Shown: positions 9,216 to 18,938 of the stretch, in pieces
Position numbering within the stretch: position 1 is the first letter of the stretch
Layout of the letters: every line of letters starts with the position of its first letter
NCBI GenBank assembly: GCA_024743115.1
Contig: JANSXC010000022.1
Location: forward strand, 43,645-107,644
Origin: a bacterium
GTDB lineage: Bacteria > Planctomycetota > UBA1135 > UBA2386
Length of the DNA stretch: 64,000 nt
Reading direction: 5' to 3'
Program-made: the position numbers and the translations under genes
The notes under the pieces: model-generated
What the model saw: only the letters and a program-made list of their open reading frames with translations
Database searches by the model: none
Told to the model about the DNA's origin: nothing

Positions 9216-11318
9216 TCACGACTGGTCGAGCGGCACGAGCCAGGAGACGTCCTCGAACGGCACCTGCATCTTGACCTTGCCGTAGTCGACCGTGACCTGC
9301 TCGCGCACCTTGTCGACCTTGTGCACCTGCGCGTGGCGGTGCCAGCGCGGCAGGAAGACGCGGTCACCCTTCTTCAATCCGTGGCAGAAGCTGGTGCGGC
9401 GGCGGTGGACCTTGGCGTTCCGCAGCAATCCGTCGAGCGCCTGCTTGAGTTCGCGCGCGCGGTCGCCGTGCTTGCCCGGCGCGTTCTCGAGCGCCTGGAC
9501 GTGCTCCTCCAGTGCCGCCTTGGCCGCGCGCAGCTCGTGCTCGACGACGCCATCCGCCTCTTCCTGCAGCCAGGTCTCGCGGCGGACGGCCTCGGCGAGC
9601 TTCTCTTCCAGCTCGCTCTGCTGACTCGCGACCTCCCGCGACTTGGCGGCGGTGCGCTGACGGTCGGCCTCGGCCTCTCGTCGCGCGACCTGCACCTTCT
9701 CGATCACGTTGTCGAGCTGCGGATCGCGCTTCCCGAGAAGCTTGCGGGCGCGCTGAACGACCCGCTCGGGCATGCCGACGCGCGCGGCGATGTCGAGCGC
9801 GTGGCTGTTGCCCGGGATGCCGACCTCGAGCCGATAGAGCGGCGCGAGCGTCTTGCCATCGAACGCCATCGAGCCGTTGTCGGCACCCTGGTTCTGGTAG
9901 GCGAACTCCTTGAGCCGACCGAGGTGCGTCGTCACGACCGCGAACGCGCGAGCCCGCACGAGTTGTTCGAGCACGGCGTAGCCGAGCACGGAACCTTCTT
10001 CGGGGTCCGTGCCGGCGCCGAGCTCGTCGAGCAACACGAGCGCATTGCCCGCCGCGTGCGCCAGGCAGGTCGCGATCCGCTGCACGTGCGAACTGAACGT
10101 CGACAGGTTCTGCGAGATGCCCTGCTCGTCCCCGATGTCGGCCTTCACCGCCGCGAAGAACGGCACGCGCGCCCCGACATCCGCGGGCACGGGCACGCCG
10201 CTGATCGCCATGAGCGCGAGCAGGCCGACGGTCTTGAGCACGACCGTCTTACCGCCCGTGTTCGGTCCCGTGACGACGAGCAGATGATGCGGATCGCCGA
10301 GCGCGAGATCGAGCGGCACGACGGCCGCACCCGCCTGCTCCGAACGGCGGCCGCGATCGTCGATCTCGAGCAACGGATGACGCGCGCCGTGGAGCCGCAG
10401 CACGGCCGTGTCGTTGCCGTCCGCAACCTCGGGAACGGTATAGCCGTCCTCGCGTACGAGCCGGGCCTTGGCCTGCAGCAGGTCCGCGTGCGCGACGAAC
10501 TCGACCGCGGTCACGACCTCGCGTTCGAGCCGCCGCAGCGCGCGCGCGGCATCGGCCAGCACGACGTTGATCTCGCGGTTCTCGGCCGCCTGCGCATCGG
10601 ACAGGCGGTTGGCCATCTCGACGACGTTCTGCGGTTCGATGAACAGCGTCTGCCCCGAGCTGCTGCGATCGTGCTGCACGCCCGGCACGCGATTGCGGGA
10701 GTCCGACCGCACCTGCAACACGGGCCGACCGTGGCGCCAGGCGGCATCCGGGGCCTGCAGCGCCCGCCGCACCTGCGGATCCCCGAGCACGTGCTGCACC
10801 GCCGCATCGACGGCACCGCGCGCCTGCTGGATCTCGCGGCGAATCTCCCGCAGCCGCTGCGACGCCGAGTCCTGCACCTCGCCGCGGTCGTCGACCAGCC
10901 GATCGAGTTCGTCGACGAGATCCTGGAGATCGGCCGCGTCTCGCGCGACCGCCGCGAGCGCCTCGGGCTGCGCCAGCAGCCAGCGCCGACAGTGCTCCGC
11001 GACCCGCAGCAGGCGCTTGAGGTCCGCGAGATCCCGCGCCGCGACGACGTGTTCGCCCGCGAAAAACCCCGGCAGCCATGACCGCACCTCGATCGCGCCC
11101 GTGAGCGGCAGACCACGCCCGTGATCGAGCCGTTCGGCCAGGGTTTCGACCGCGGCGTGCCGGGCCCGCGCCGCTGCCGCATCGGGGCAGGGACCGAGGG
11201 CCTCGACCGCCGTGCGCCCGACCGGCGAACTCAGCCGCGCGGTGAGCAGGGTGCGCACCGCCCCGAACTCGAGCGCTTCGAGATCGTAGGGCCTCGGGGT
11301 GGACGGTTCGGCGGGCAT
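9216..11318 (-). CDS. mutS2: MutS2 family protein lacking a C-terminal Smr domain
   Basis: Walker A VVTGPNTGGKTVVLKTVGL, STFSSHVQRI, LVLLDELGAGTDPEEGSVLGYAVLEQL; ends after a KOW-like segment. Confidence 0.92.
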   Translation of the reverse strand: MPAEPSTPRPYDLEALEFGAVRTLLTARLSSPVGRTAVEALGPCPDAAAARARHAAVETLAERLDHGRGLPLTGAIEVRSWLPGFFAGEHVVAARDLADLKRLLRVAEHCRRWLLAQPEALAAVARDAADLQDLVDELDRLVDDRGEVQDSASQRLREIRREIQQARGAVDAAVQHVLGDPQVRRALQAPDAAWRHGRPVLQVRSDSRNRVPGVQHDRSSSGQTLFIEPQNVVEMANRLSDAQAAENREINVVLADAARALRRLEREVVTAVEFVAHADLLQAKARLVREDGYTVPEVADGNDTAVLRLHGARHPLLEIDDRGRRSEQAGAAVVPLDLALGDPHHLLVVTGPNTGGKTVVLKTVGLLALMAISGVPVPADVGARVPFFAAVKADIGDEQGISQNLSTFSSHVQRIATCLAHAAGNALVLLDELGAGTDPEEGSVLGYAVLEQLVRARAFAVVTTHLGRLKEFAYQNQGADNGSMAFDGKTLAPLYRLEVGIPGNSHALDIAARVGMPERVVQRARKLLGKRDPQLDNVIEKVQVARREAEADRQRTAAKSREVASQQSELEEKLAEAVRRETWLQEEADGVVEHELRAAKAALEEHVQALENAPGKHGDRARELKQALDGLLRNAKVHRRRTSFCHGLKKGDRVFLPRWHRHAQVHKVDKVREQVTVDYGKVKMQVPFEDVSWLVPLDQS

Positions 11319-11368
11319 TGTTGCGAAGCATGTTGCCGACTCGCCCGCGCTTGTAAACTCCGCGCCCG

Positions 11369-12526
11369 ATGAAGCGCAAAAACCCCGGTTTCGGCACCCT
11401 CGCGATCCACGCCGGTCAGTCGCCCGACCCGTCCACGGGTGCGATCATGACCCCGATCTTCCAAACCAGCACCTACGTGCAGAAGGCCCCCAACCAGACC
11501 CAGGGTTACGACTACTCGCGGTCCGGCAACCCGACGCGCTCGGCGCTCGAAGGCAACATCGCGGGCCTCGAAGGCGCGGAATGGGGCCTCGGGTTCAGCA
11601 GCGGCATGGCGGCCATCACCTGCGTGCTGCACCTGCTCGAAGCCGGCGATCACGTCGTCGCGGGCAACGATCTCTACGGCGGCACGTTCCGCCTGCTGCG
11701 GACGGTGTTCGAGAAGTTCGGCGTCGAAACGACGTTCGTGGACCTCACGGACCTCGACGCGTTCCAGGCCGCGCTGCAGAAGAACACGAAGCTCGTGATG
11801 CTCGAGACGCCGACCAACCCGCTGCTGCGGTGTTGTGATCTGCGCGCGATCGCGAAAATCTGCCGCCGCAAGAAGCTGCTCACGCTCGCCGACAACACGT
11901 TCGCGACGCCCTACCTGCAACGCCCGATCGACCTCGGCTGCGACCTCGTCGTGCACTCGACGACGAAGTATCTCGGTGGCCACAGTGACGTCGTCGGCGG
12001 CATGCTCGTCGGCAACGGCGAGGAACTCCGCGCCCGCCTCGCGCACTTCCAGAACTCGTGCGGCGGCACGCCCGGGCCGATGGACAGCTTCCTCGTGCTG
12101 CGCGGCACCAAGACGCTGCACGTGCGCATGCAGCGCCACTGCGAGAGCGCGCTGAAGATCGCGAAGTGGCTCGAATCGCACAAGAAGGTCGCGCGGGTCT
12201 ACTACCCTGGCCTGCCGTCGCACGAGACCTACCGCACGGCGAAGAAGCAGATGAAGCACGGCGGCGGCATGGTGTCCGTCGAACTGAAGGCGACGGTCGC
12301 GCAGGCCAAGCGCTTCTGCTCACGCCTCGAGGTGTTTGCGCTCGCCGAGAGTCTTGGCGGCGTCGAGAGCCTCGTCGACCATCCGGCATCGATGACGCAC
12401 GCGTCGATCCCGAAGAAGGAACGCAAGAAGGCCGGACTCGAAGACGGCCTGATCCGCCTGTCGGTCGGCATCGAGGATCTCGACGACCTGGTCGCCGATC
12501 TCGATCAGGCGCTCAAGCGCCTGTAG
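11369..12526 (+). CDS. Cys/Met metabolism PLP-dependent enzyme (cystathionine gamma-synthase/lyase)
   Basis: YDYSRSGNPTRSALEGNIAGLEGAE, DNTFATPYLQRPIDLGCDLVVHSTTKYLGGHSD, SLGGVESLVDHPASMTHASIP. Confidence 0.95.
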   Translation: MKRKNPGFGTLAIHAGQSPDPSTGAIMTPIFQTSTYVQKAPNQTQGYDYSRSGNPTRSALEGNIAGLEGAEWGLGFSSGMAAITCVLHLLEAGDHVVAGNDLYGGTFRLLRTVFEKFGVETTFVDLTDLDAFQAALQKNTKLVMLETPTNPLLRCCDLRAIAKICRRKKLLTLADNTFATPYLQRPIDLGCDLVVHSTTKYLGGHSDVVGGMLVGNGEELRARLAHFQNSCGGTPGPMDSFLVLRGTKTLHVRMQRHCESALKIAKWLESHKKVARVYYPGLPSHETYRTAKKQMKHGGGMVSVELKATVAQAKRFCSRLEVFALAESLGGVESLVDHPASMTHASIPKKERKKAGLEDGLIRLSVGIEDLDDLVADLDQALKRL

Positions 12527-12648
12527 CGTGGCCCGCTAGACGCGAGGCCCTGCAGGTCCGCTGCGCGACCCGCCGTTTGTTTCCCACGATCGGCCGACTG
12601 TCGGCCTCGCCGTCGCTCTCCCGAACTCTCGCGAGCGTTCGGCGCGCG

Positions 12649-13041
12649 TTACGCGCTGCCCTGCGCCTCGCCGGCAGCGGGCGGATCCGTGACGGGCTTG
12701 CTCAAGCGCGGCGCGGGCGCGTCGTCATCATCATCGAGCGTGATGTTGCCGACGTCCTCACCGGAGACGCGCTTGCGCATGAGGCGCCCGACCTTGAATT
12801 TCACGATGCGCTTCGCGGGCACCGGGACCTTCTCGAGCGTGCGCGGGTTCTGTGCCAGTCGGGCCGCCCGTTCGCGCGACTCGAATACACCGAACTCACG
12901 GAACTCCAACCGGTTGCCGGCCGCGAGTTCCTCGATGATCGAGTTGAGAAAGGACTGGATCACGTCCTTCGCGACCACCTTGGTCACGCCGGTCTTGTCC
13001 GCGATGCGGTGAACCAGTTCCTTCTTGGTTATCGTTTTCAA
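12649..13041 (-). CDS. HU/IHF family DNA-binding protein with extended C-terminal tail
   Basis: MKTITKKELVHRIADKTGVTKVVAKDVIQSFLNSIIEELAAGNRLEFREFGVFESRERAARLAQNPRT. Confidence 0.93.
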   Translation of the reverse strand: MKTITKKELVHRIADKTGVTKVVAKDVIQSFLNSIIEELAAGNRLEFREFGVFESRERAARLAQNPRTLEKVPVPAKRIVKFKVGRLMRKRVSGEDVGNITLDDDDDAPAPRLSKPVTDPPAAGEAQGSA

Positions 13042-13139
13042 CGTATCCTCCGAGGCTCCGATGGCCGCCCGGCGGGGAGACGAGGCGCGGATTCCGGTCC
13101 GCTGACCGCCTGGGGCTCCAAAGCAACAAGTAGCTACCG

Positions 13140-13169
13140 ACTATACCTTTGTGGAGACTGTGTCGACAA
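13140..13169 (-). promoter_or_regulatory. candidate sigma70-type promoter for the HU/IHF gene
   Basis: On the minus strand: TTGTCG, 18 nt spacer, TATAGT, about 90 nt upstream of the HU ATG. Confidence 0.45.
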
Positions 13170-13897
13170 GCATCCCCACCCAATTGGCGCAAGTTCGCGG
13201 CGAACCGCAATCGGGGTCGGGCTTCGGCCTGACGAATGGCCCGAACCCCCTTGGCAGCAGGGATTTCGGTGAGATCGTAACGGATCGACGGAGCTCGTGG
13301 GTGCGTAAAGTCCGCTCCGAGGCCGGTGAACTACACGTAAAAACTTACGATTACCCGACTTGGAGGGACCGCTGGCGGGGCGCGCTGCGGTTCACGGGAC
13401 CCGGCCGCGCCTCCCGGGCGACCCGCGAGTTCGACGCGCTCCAGTGGCTCCGAGCCCACCTCAACGAGGGCGTCGAACCCGTCGGAGTGTGGGAAAACCG
13501 TCGGGCAGGATTCCTCACCCGCGCCGTGTTGATCACCCACACGTTCCCCGGCCGCGCACTCGACGAACTGCTGGCCGAGACCGAGCAACGCACCGACCTC
13601 GCGATCGCGCTCGGCCATTTCGTCGGCCGGCTACACGCCCACGGCTTTCGCGACGGCAACCTCGACCTCCGCAACCTGCTCGCCGGCCCCGACAAGGCGC
13701 GCGGCAGCTGGCAGATCTGCAAGATCGACTCGCCGCGTTACCACGTCACCGCGCCCGGCCGACGCAGCGACACCGCGATCACGCGCGACTGGGACCGACT
13801 GCGACCGCAACTCGAACCGTTCGGCATCGTTCGTGCGGTGCTGCAGGCGGCCGGTGCCGCGCATGATGACTACACGCGAGAGCACCGCAGCCAATAG
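13151..13897 (+). CDS. lipopolysaccharide kinase (Kdo/WaaP/InaA-like)
   Basis: SSWVRKVRSEAGELHVKTYDYPTWRDRWRGALRFTGPGRASRATREFDALQWL...FVGRLHAHGFRDGNLDLRNLL. The exact start is uncertain. Confidence 0.75.
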   Translation: METVSTSIPTQLAQVRGEPQSGSGFGLTNGPNPLGSRDFGEIVTDRRSSWVRKVRSEAGELHVKTYDYPTWRDRWRGALRFTGPGRASRATREFDALQWLRAHLNEGVEPVGVWENRRAGFLTRAVLITHTFPGRALDELLAETEQRTDLAIALGHFVGRLHAHGFRDGNLDLRNLLAGPDKARGSWQICKIDSPRYHVTAPGRRSDTAITRDWDRLRPQLEPFGIVRAVLQAAGAAHDDYTREHRSQ

Positions 13898-14034
13898 CGT
13901 GATGGGCCAGCCCCAAGGCGGCCTGCTTCATCCCGATCGGCGCGACGTGGATGGCGGTGATCGCCCATAGCGCCAGGGCGATGGCAACGCCTCGGGCCAC
14001 AAACACCGATCGGGGAACGTCGCCAGCGCCGCGA

Positions 14035-15138
14035 CTACCCGCCCGCCAGCCGCAGGTCGTCGACCGTCACCGGCGTCGTCGGGGCGGCCCCGAGCAGCTC
14101 GTCGATCACTCCGAGTCGATACGGCACCGCGAGCGACCGCTCGAACGCTTCGTGGCCGTCCGCGGCTTCACCGAGCGCCAGGAAGTAGCGGAACGCCGCG
14201 CGCGCCTTCGGCCACCACTGCCGGCGCTCCTGATCGGAGTCGTTCTGCGGCATCGCGTCGTAGTAGATGAGTCCGATGTTGAGCGCGGCGCGCGCCGCAC
14301 GCGGATCGAGGTCGAGCACGGCGAGGTAGTTCGACAGCGCCTCGCGCGGCCGGAACGCGCGCCACAGCGCCGCCGCGCGATGCATGCGCAGGTCGAGATC
14401 GTTCTCGAACTTCGCATCGAGGCGCGCGAGCAGTTCGAGGGCCCGATCGATCCGCACGAGGCGATAGATCAGCATCGACGCGTATTCGCGCATCGCGACG
14501 TAATCGTCCGGCACGTGCTCGAAGTAGCGCTCGTAGTCGAGTGCGGCCTCGGGCAGCCGACCGAGATCGGCAAGCGCCTGCGCGCGTTCGAGCGCGGCTT
14601 CGTGCAGGCCCGGATCGTTGACGTAGGCCGTCGCGAACGCATCGACCGCGGCCTGCAGCTGACCCTGCCCGCGGCGGACGCGCCCCAGCGAGAGCCACGC
14701 CCAGCCGAACGAACGATCCCCCTCGAGGATCTGCTGCAGCGCCTGCCCGCGCGCGTAGGACGTGTCCGCGAGCCGCGCGCGCACGTAGGGGCCGACCGGC
14801 GAATCGCTCTCGGGTAGCTCGTAGCGGTAGTATCGCCGCATCTCGGCCTCGCTCTCCCCGCCGATCGCCATGCTCGCGTCCTGATACGCGAGGTGGGCCC
14901 GCACGAGATCGGGGCTCTCGCGCACGATGCGGCTCAGCAGCGGCCACGCGATCTCGTGCTCCCCCACCGCCGCCGCCTCCCGCGCGGTCTGCCAGTCCGC
15001 CGCCACGGTCGGCGCGGGCTCGGAGTAGCGCCGCGGATCCTGCGCGTTCCGCGGCCGCACCGGGCCGGTCACGCACGCGGTCACGCAGAACGCGACGGCC
15101 ATCAGCGCCACGCTGGCACCGACCCGGGATCGGCTCAC
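14035..15138 (-). CDS. TPR-containing lipoprotein
   Basis: GTG start at 15138; lipobox-like VALMAVAFCVTAC; alpha-helical TPR-like repeats. Confidence 0.7.
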   Translation of the reverse strand: MSRSRVGASVALMAVAFCVTACVTGPVRPRNAQDPRRYSEPAPTVAADWQTAREAAAVGEHEIAWPLLSRIVRESPDLVRAHLAYQDASMAIGGESEAEMRRYYRYELPESDSPVGPYVRARLADTSYARGQALQQILEGDRSFGWAWLSLGRVRRGQGQLQAAVDAFATAYVNDPGLHEAALERAQALADLGRLPEAALDYERYFEHVPDDYVAMREYASMLIYRLVRIDRALELLARLDAKFENDLDLRMHRAAALWRAFRPREALSNYLAVLDLDPRAARAALNIGLIYYDAMPQNDSDQERRQWWPKARAAFRYFLALGEAADGHEAFERSLAVPYRLGVIDELLGAAPTTPVTVDDLRLAGG

Positions 15139-15139
15139 C

Positions 15140-15760
15140 TCACGACCCTCCGAGCACACCGTCCGCGATGACGAACTCGCGCACCGCCCGCGGCCGCCCG
15201 CGCGCCTCCTGCACGACGACGCGTTCACCCGAGGCGGTCGCCTTGAGCGTCATCGCGTGCGTGCGCTGGTGGATCCGCAGCCGTACCTCGTGCGTGACGG
15301 AGAACGTCGTGCGCGGGCCGAGTTTGATGCCCGTCGGGGTGTATTCGGGCAACTCGCCGACCGCGATCGTCATCGCGCCGCGCGAGAGCCCCATCCGGTT
15401 GGTCCAGATCTTGTCGATGTAGCTGCCGTCTTGCGCCTGCTCGTGCCGCATCTCGTGCACCCGGGGATCGACCGCGGGCTGCCCGACGAACTGGTTGAAG
15501 TTGCCCGTCATCTCGATCAGCAGCTCGTTGCAGCGCACCGTCTTGTTGACCAGGAACGGCTGCAGCAGCGCCTTCTCCGTCTGCTCGACGTCCTCGGGCG
15601 CCACGGGTCCGCTGGCGCAGCCCGCCGCGACGAGCCCAACGAGCAGCGCCGCCGTGGCTGCCCCTGGCAGGCGGCACCAGCGAGTACGGAACCGCGACGA
15701 ACCGCCCCCGTAACAGTGGGACGGCGACGCGACGAACCGGCGTTTCGACCTCTCGTGCAT
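15140..15760 (-). CDS. hypothetical lipoprotein
   Basis: ATAALLVGLVAAGCASGP lipobox; its stop lies immediately before the start of the 14035..15138 gene. Confidence 0.7.
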   Translation of the reverse strand: MHERSKRRFVASPSHCYGGGSSRFRTRWCRLPGAATAALLVGLVAAGCASGPVAPEDVEQTEKALLQPFLVNKTVRCNELLIEMTGNFNQFVGQPAVDPRVHEMRHEQAQDGSYIDKIWTNRMGLSRGAMTIAVGELPEYTPTGIKLGPRTTFSVTHEVRLRIHQRTHAMTLKATASGERVVVQEARGRPRAVREFVIADGVLGGS

Positions 15761-15897
15761 GGCTCCGGAGTCTACGTGGCGGACCCGCGCCCCGCGAATT
15801 CGATCACAACGGTGCCCGCCGGAATGCGCTGGGTCTCCCCGCATTCCGGTTTCCCAACTCGACGCCAGTTGCCCCGACAGTATCTTCCGACTCCTCC

Positions 15898-17376
15898 ATG
15901 GCGCGCCCGAGCCGCACTCTGAGAAACGTGATGACGGTCGCGGCGCTGCTGCTGCTGACGTCGTGCTCGCTGATGCCCCGCGAGCTCAACCTGACGCCGC
16001 TGTGGTTCCACCGGCTCGACGAGGACGGCGAGCTCCTGGAGTGTGACTTCCTGTGGCCCATCGTCCACTACGAGCAAACGCCCCAGGGCGGCGACGACTT
16101 CCGCATTCGGCCGCTCTACCGCCGCTTCACCGAGCCCGAGGAGCAGAACGTCGGCGAAGGTGACGCGGTCGAGCACCAGTTCCTCGTGCCGTTCGGCCGC
16201 GTCCGCACCGACGCCGGCGAGACCTCCCACCGGCTGTTCCCGCTCTGGAGCTGGCGCGCGCACCGCAACGAGGTCGGCGAGCGCGACGTCGATTGGTATT
16301 TCCTGTTCCCGATCTTCTGGGGCGGCAGCAGCGCGGACGGCCGCGAGGACTACTTCGCGATCTTCCCGCTCTACGCCGACATCCCGCAGTTTTTGACCTG
16401 GGACCGGTTCCTCGCGATCCTGTTCCCGCTCTACCTGCGACTCGACAAAGAAGGTCACCGCCACCACATGTTCCTCTGGCCGTTCATCGGCACGAGCTCG
16501 TGCGCGGAGAACGGCCACCAGCGGTTCCACTTCTACCCGTTCTACGGCCACGACATCGATCCGGGCATCCACGATCGGCGCTTCCTGCTGTGGCCGTTCA
16601 TCAGCTGGAGCACCGAGAACATGGACACGGACGCGCCCGTGTCCAGCTTCTGGATCTGGCCGTTCGCCGCCTGGCGCAACGGCCGCACGGTCGGTGGCTG
16701 GAGCGTGCTGTGGCCGTTCTTCTCGCACGTCTGGAAGGAGAATCACTTCACGTCGCTGCACCTGTTCTGGCCGCTGTTCCACTACTACTGGAACCGCGCG
16801 CAGGACGACGTCACGACGTGGTGGTTCTGGCCGTTCTTCTCGCGCACCAAGAGCACGGATCAGGATGCCTGGACCGCGCTCTGGCCGCTGATCTGGTGGC
16901 GGCGCTACGACGACCCCGACGGTGTGACGGAGCAGCAGTGGGTGTTGCCGTTCTTCTGGCACATCAACATGGCGAACAACGACGGGTCCGGCGAGGATCA
17001 CACCAAGGTCTGGCCCTTGTGGCACCGCACCGTGTACACCGACACGGCAGGCAAGACCGTAATGGGCGAATCGACGTTGCTGTCCCCGCTGCCGGTCCGC
17101 GGCAGCAGCGCGGCCGGGCTCGCAGAGACCTACGGGTTCCTCTGGGAGCTCGCGGCCTGGCGGCAGCGTGGCCCCGACGATCACGCGATCGACGTGCTCG
17201 GTCGGGTCTACACCGAGCGCGTACGCAACGGCAGCAAGACGAGCAGCGTACCCTTCCTGTTCAACTACGAGCGCGATTCGAACGGCGAACGCACGCTGCG
17301 CCTGTTCCAGTTCCTGCCGATCTCGCTCGGTACCGCGAGTGCCGAGGCCGAACCGGAAGGGAGCGACCCCGAGTGA
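15898..17376 (+). CDS. lipoprotein with about 17 aromatic-Pro (LWPF-type) repeats
   Basis: Lipobox VAALLLLTSC; periodic FLWPI, LFPLW, FLFPIF, AIFPLY, FLWPFI, LLWPFI, FWIWPF, VLWPFF, LFWPLF, FWPFF, LWPLIW, VLPFFW. Confidence 0.85.
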   Translation: MARPSRTLRNVMTVAALLLLTSCSLMPRELNLTPLWFHRLDEDGELLECDFLWPIVHYEQTPQGGDDFRIRPLYRRFTEPEEQNVGEGDAVEHQFLVPFGRVRTDAGETSHRLFPLWSWRAHRNEVGERDVDWYFLFPIFWGGSSADGREDYFAIFPLYADIPQFLTWDRFLAILFPLYLRLDKEGHRHHMFLWPFIGTSSCAENGHQRFHFYPFYGHDIDPGIHDRRFLLWPFISWSTENMDTDAPVSSFWIWPFAAWRNGRTVGGWSVLWPFFSHVWKENHFTSLHLFWPLFHYYWNRAQDDVTTWWFWPFFSRTKSTDQDAWTALWPLIWWRRYDDPDGVTEQQWVLPFFWHINMANNDGSGEDHTKVWPLWHRTVYTDTAGKTVMGESTLLSPLPVRGSSAAGLAETYGFLWELAAWRQRGPDDHAIDVLGRVYTERVRNGSKTSSVPFLFNYERDSNGERTLRLFQFLPISLGTASAEAEPEGSDPE

Positions 17377-18170
17377 ACCCTCTGGCTGCCGTCGGCAAGA
17401 GCCTGACGTCGCGCGTCGACGGCGCAGGCTACGTCTTCGATCTGCTGCTGCGCACGTTCCTGCAGCTGACGTTCCTACCACGCCGACTGCGCTTCCTGCT
17501 CGACGTCGGTTTCAACGCGGGCGTACGCTCGCTGCCGGTCACGATGATCGTCGCGGCGTTCGCGGGTGCGATCCTGGCGATGCAGACCGGCATCGAGCTC
17601 AAGCGCTTCGGCGACACCGCGATCCTCGGCACGATCACCTCGCTGTCGATGTGCCGCGAGATGGGGCCGTTCATCACCGCGGTGATCCTCGCCGCCACGG
17701 TCGGCTCGGCGATGGCCGCCGAGATCGGCACGATGAAGGTCAGCGACGAAATCGCCGCGCTCGAGGTGATGTCCGTCGACCCGGTCAACTACCTCGTGAT
17801 GCCGCGCGTCATCGCGCTCGCGTTGATGTGCCCGACGCTGACCGTGCTCAGCAACCTGATCGGCATCTACGGCGGCAGCATCATCGCGGAACAGAATCTC
17901 GGCGTGAGCTCCGTGCTGTTTTGGAGCAGCGCGCGCGAAGCCCTGACCTCGTCGGGCACGCTGCTGCCCAAGGAGGTCTACGTCGGACTCTTCAAGGCAC
18001 TCGTGTTCGGCATCGTCATCGCGACCGTGAGCTGCGCCGCCGGGCTGCGCGCGAGCGGCGGCGCACTCGGCGTCGGCCTCGCGGTGCAGACCGCGGTCCG
18101 CAACTCCGTGATCCTCGTGATCATCCTGGGTTTCATCATCACCTGGTTCTTCTACTTCCTCGCCGGATGA
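17373..18170 (+). CDS. mlaE: MlaE-type ABC transporter permease
   Basis: FLLDVGFNAGVRSLPVTMIVAAFAGAILAMQTGIELKRFG...VTVGSAMAAEIGTMKVSDEIAALEVMSVDPVNYLVMPRVIA. GTG start overlaps the upstream stop. Confidence 0.93.
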   Translation: MNPLAAVGKSLTSRVDGAGYVFDLLLRTFLQLTFLPRRLRFLLDVGFNAGVRSLPVTMIVAAFAGAILAMQTGIELKRFGDTAILGTITSLSMCREMGPFITAVILAATVGSAMAAEIGTMKVSDEIAALEVMSVDPVNYLVMPRVIALALMCPTLTVLSNLIGIYGGSIIAEQNLGVSSVLFWSSAREALTSSGTLLPKEVYVGLFKALVFGIVIATVSCAAGLRASGGALGVGLAVQTAVRNSVILVIILGFIITWFFYFLAG

Positions 18171-18895
18171 TCGAGCTACTCGACGTCAAGAAGCGCCTCG
18201 GCGACCGCCAGATCCTCGACGGCCTCACGGTCGAGGTGCAGAAGGGCCTCAACTACGTGCTCATGGGGCCGTCGGGCACGGGCAAGAGCGTCACGCTCAA
18301 GCACGTCATCGGCATCCTCCGCCCCGACAGCGGCACCGTGCGCGTCGACGGCAAGGACGTGCCGTCGATGAACCAGGACGAGCTCATGGCGCTGCGCAAG
18401 CGCATGGGCTACCTGTTCCAGAACGGCGCGCTGATCAACTGGCTCAGCGTGTTCGACAACGTCGCGCTGCCGCTCAGGGAACACAGCCGCGTCAAGAAGA
18501 GCGAGCTCGATGACCGCGTGCACGAGGTGCTGGCCCTCGTCGGCATGGATCACGCCGCCGACCAGTTTCCGCCGAGCATCTCGGGCGGCATGAAGCTGCG
18601 CGCCGGCCTCGCGCGCGCGCTCGTGACCCGCCCCGAGTACGTGCTCTACGACGAACCCAACGCCGGCCTCGATCCGATCATCAGCCAGCAGATCCACGAG
18701 CTCATCGCCGAGGTCCGCGACACGCTGCACGTAACCGGCCTGGTCGTGACCCACTCGCGCGCCTGCGCGACACAGTGCGGCGACCGCATCGGCGTGATCA
18801 AGGGCGGCCGCATCGTCGTCGAAGGCACCGTCGACGAGATGATTCACAGCGACCACGAACTCGCGAAGGCCTTCCTCGGTGAAGGCAGCGACTGA
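18167..18895 (+). CDS. mlaF: MlaF-type ABC transporter ATPase
   Basis: Walker A MGPSGTGKSVTLKHVIG, signature SISGGMKLRAGLARAL, Walker B VLYDEPNAGLDPI; ATGA overlap with mlaE. Confidence 0.95.
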   Translation: MIELLDVKKRLGDRQILDGLTVEVQKGLNYVLMGPSGTGKSVTLKHVIGILRPDSGTVRVDGKDVPSMNQDELMALRKRMGYLFQNGALINWLSVFDNVALPLREHSRVKKSELDDRVHEVLALVGMDHAADQFPPSISGGMKLRAGLARALVTRPEYVLYDEPNAGLDPIISQQIHELIAEVRDTLHVTGLVVTHSRACATQCGDRIGVIKGGRIVVEGTVDEMIHSDHELAKAFLGEGSD

Positions 18896-18938
18896 ACCCC
18901 GAACGACCGACCCTGAGAACCCACCGCCGGAGTAACTG

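Noticed and set aside
12592-12606. GGCCGACTGTCGGCC hairpin between the PLP enzyme and HU genes as terminator
   Set aside because: Only a 6-bp stem and no T-tract on either strand adjacent to the hairpin.
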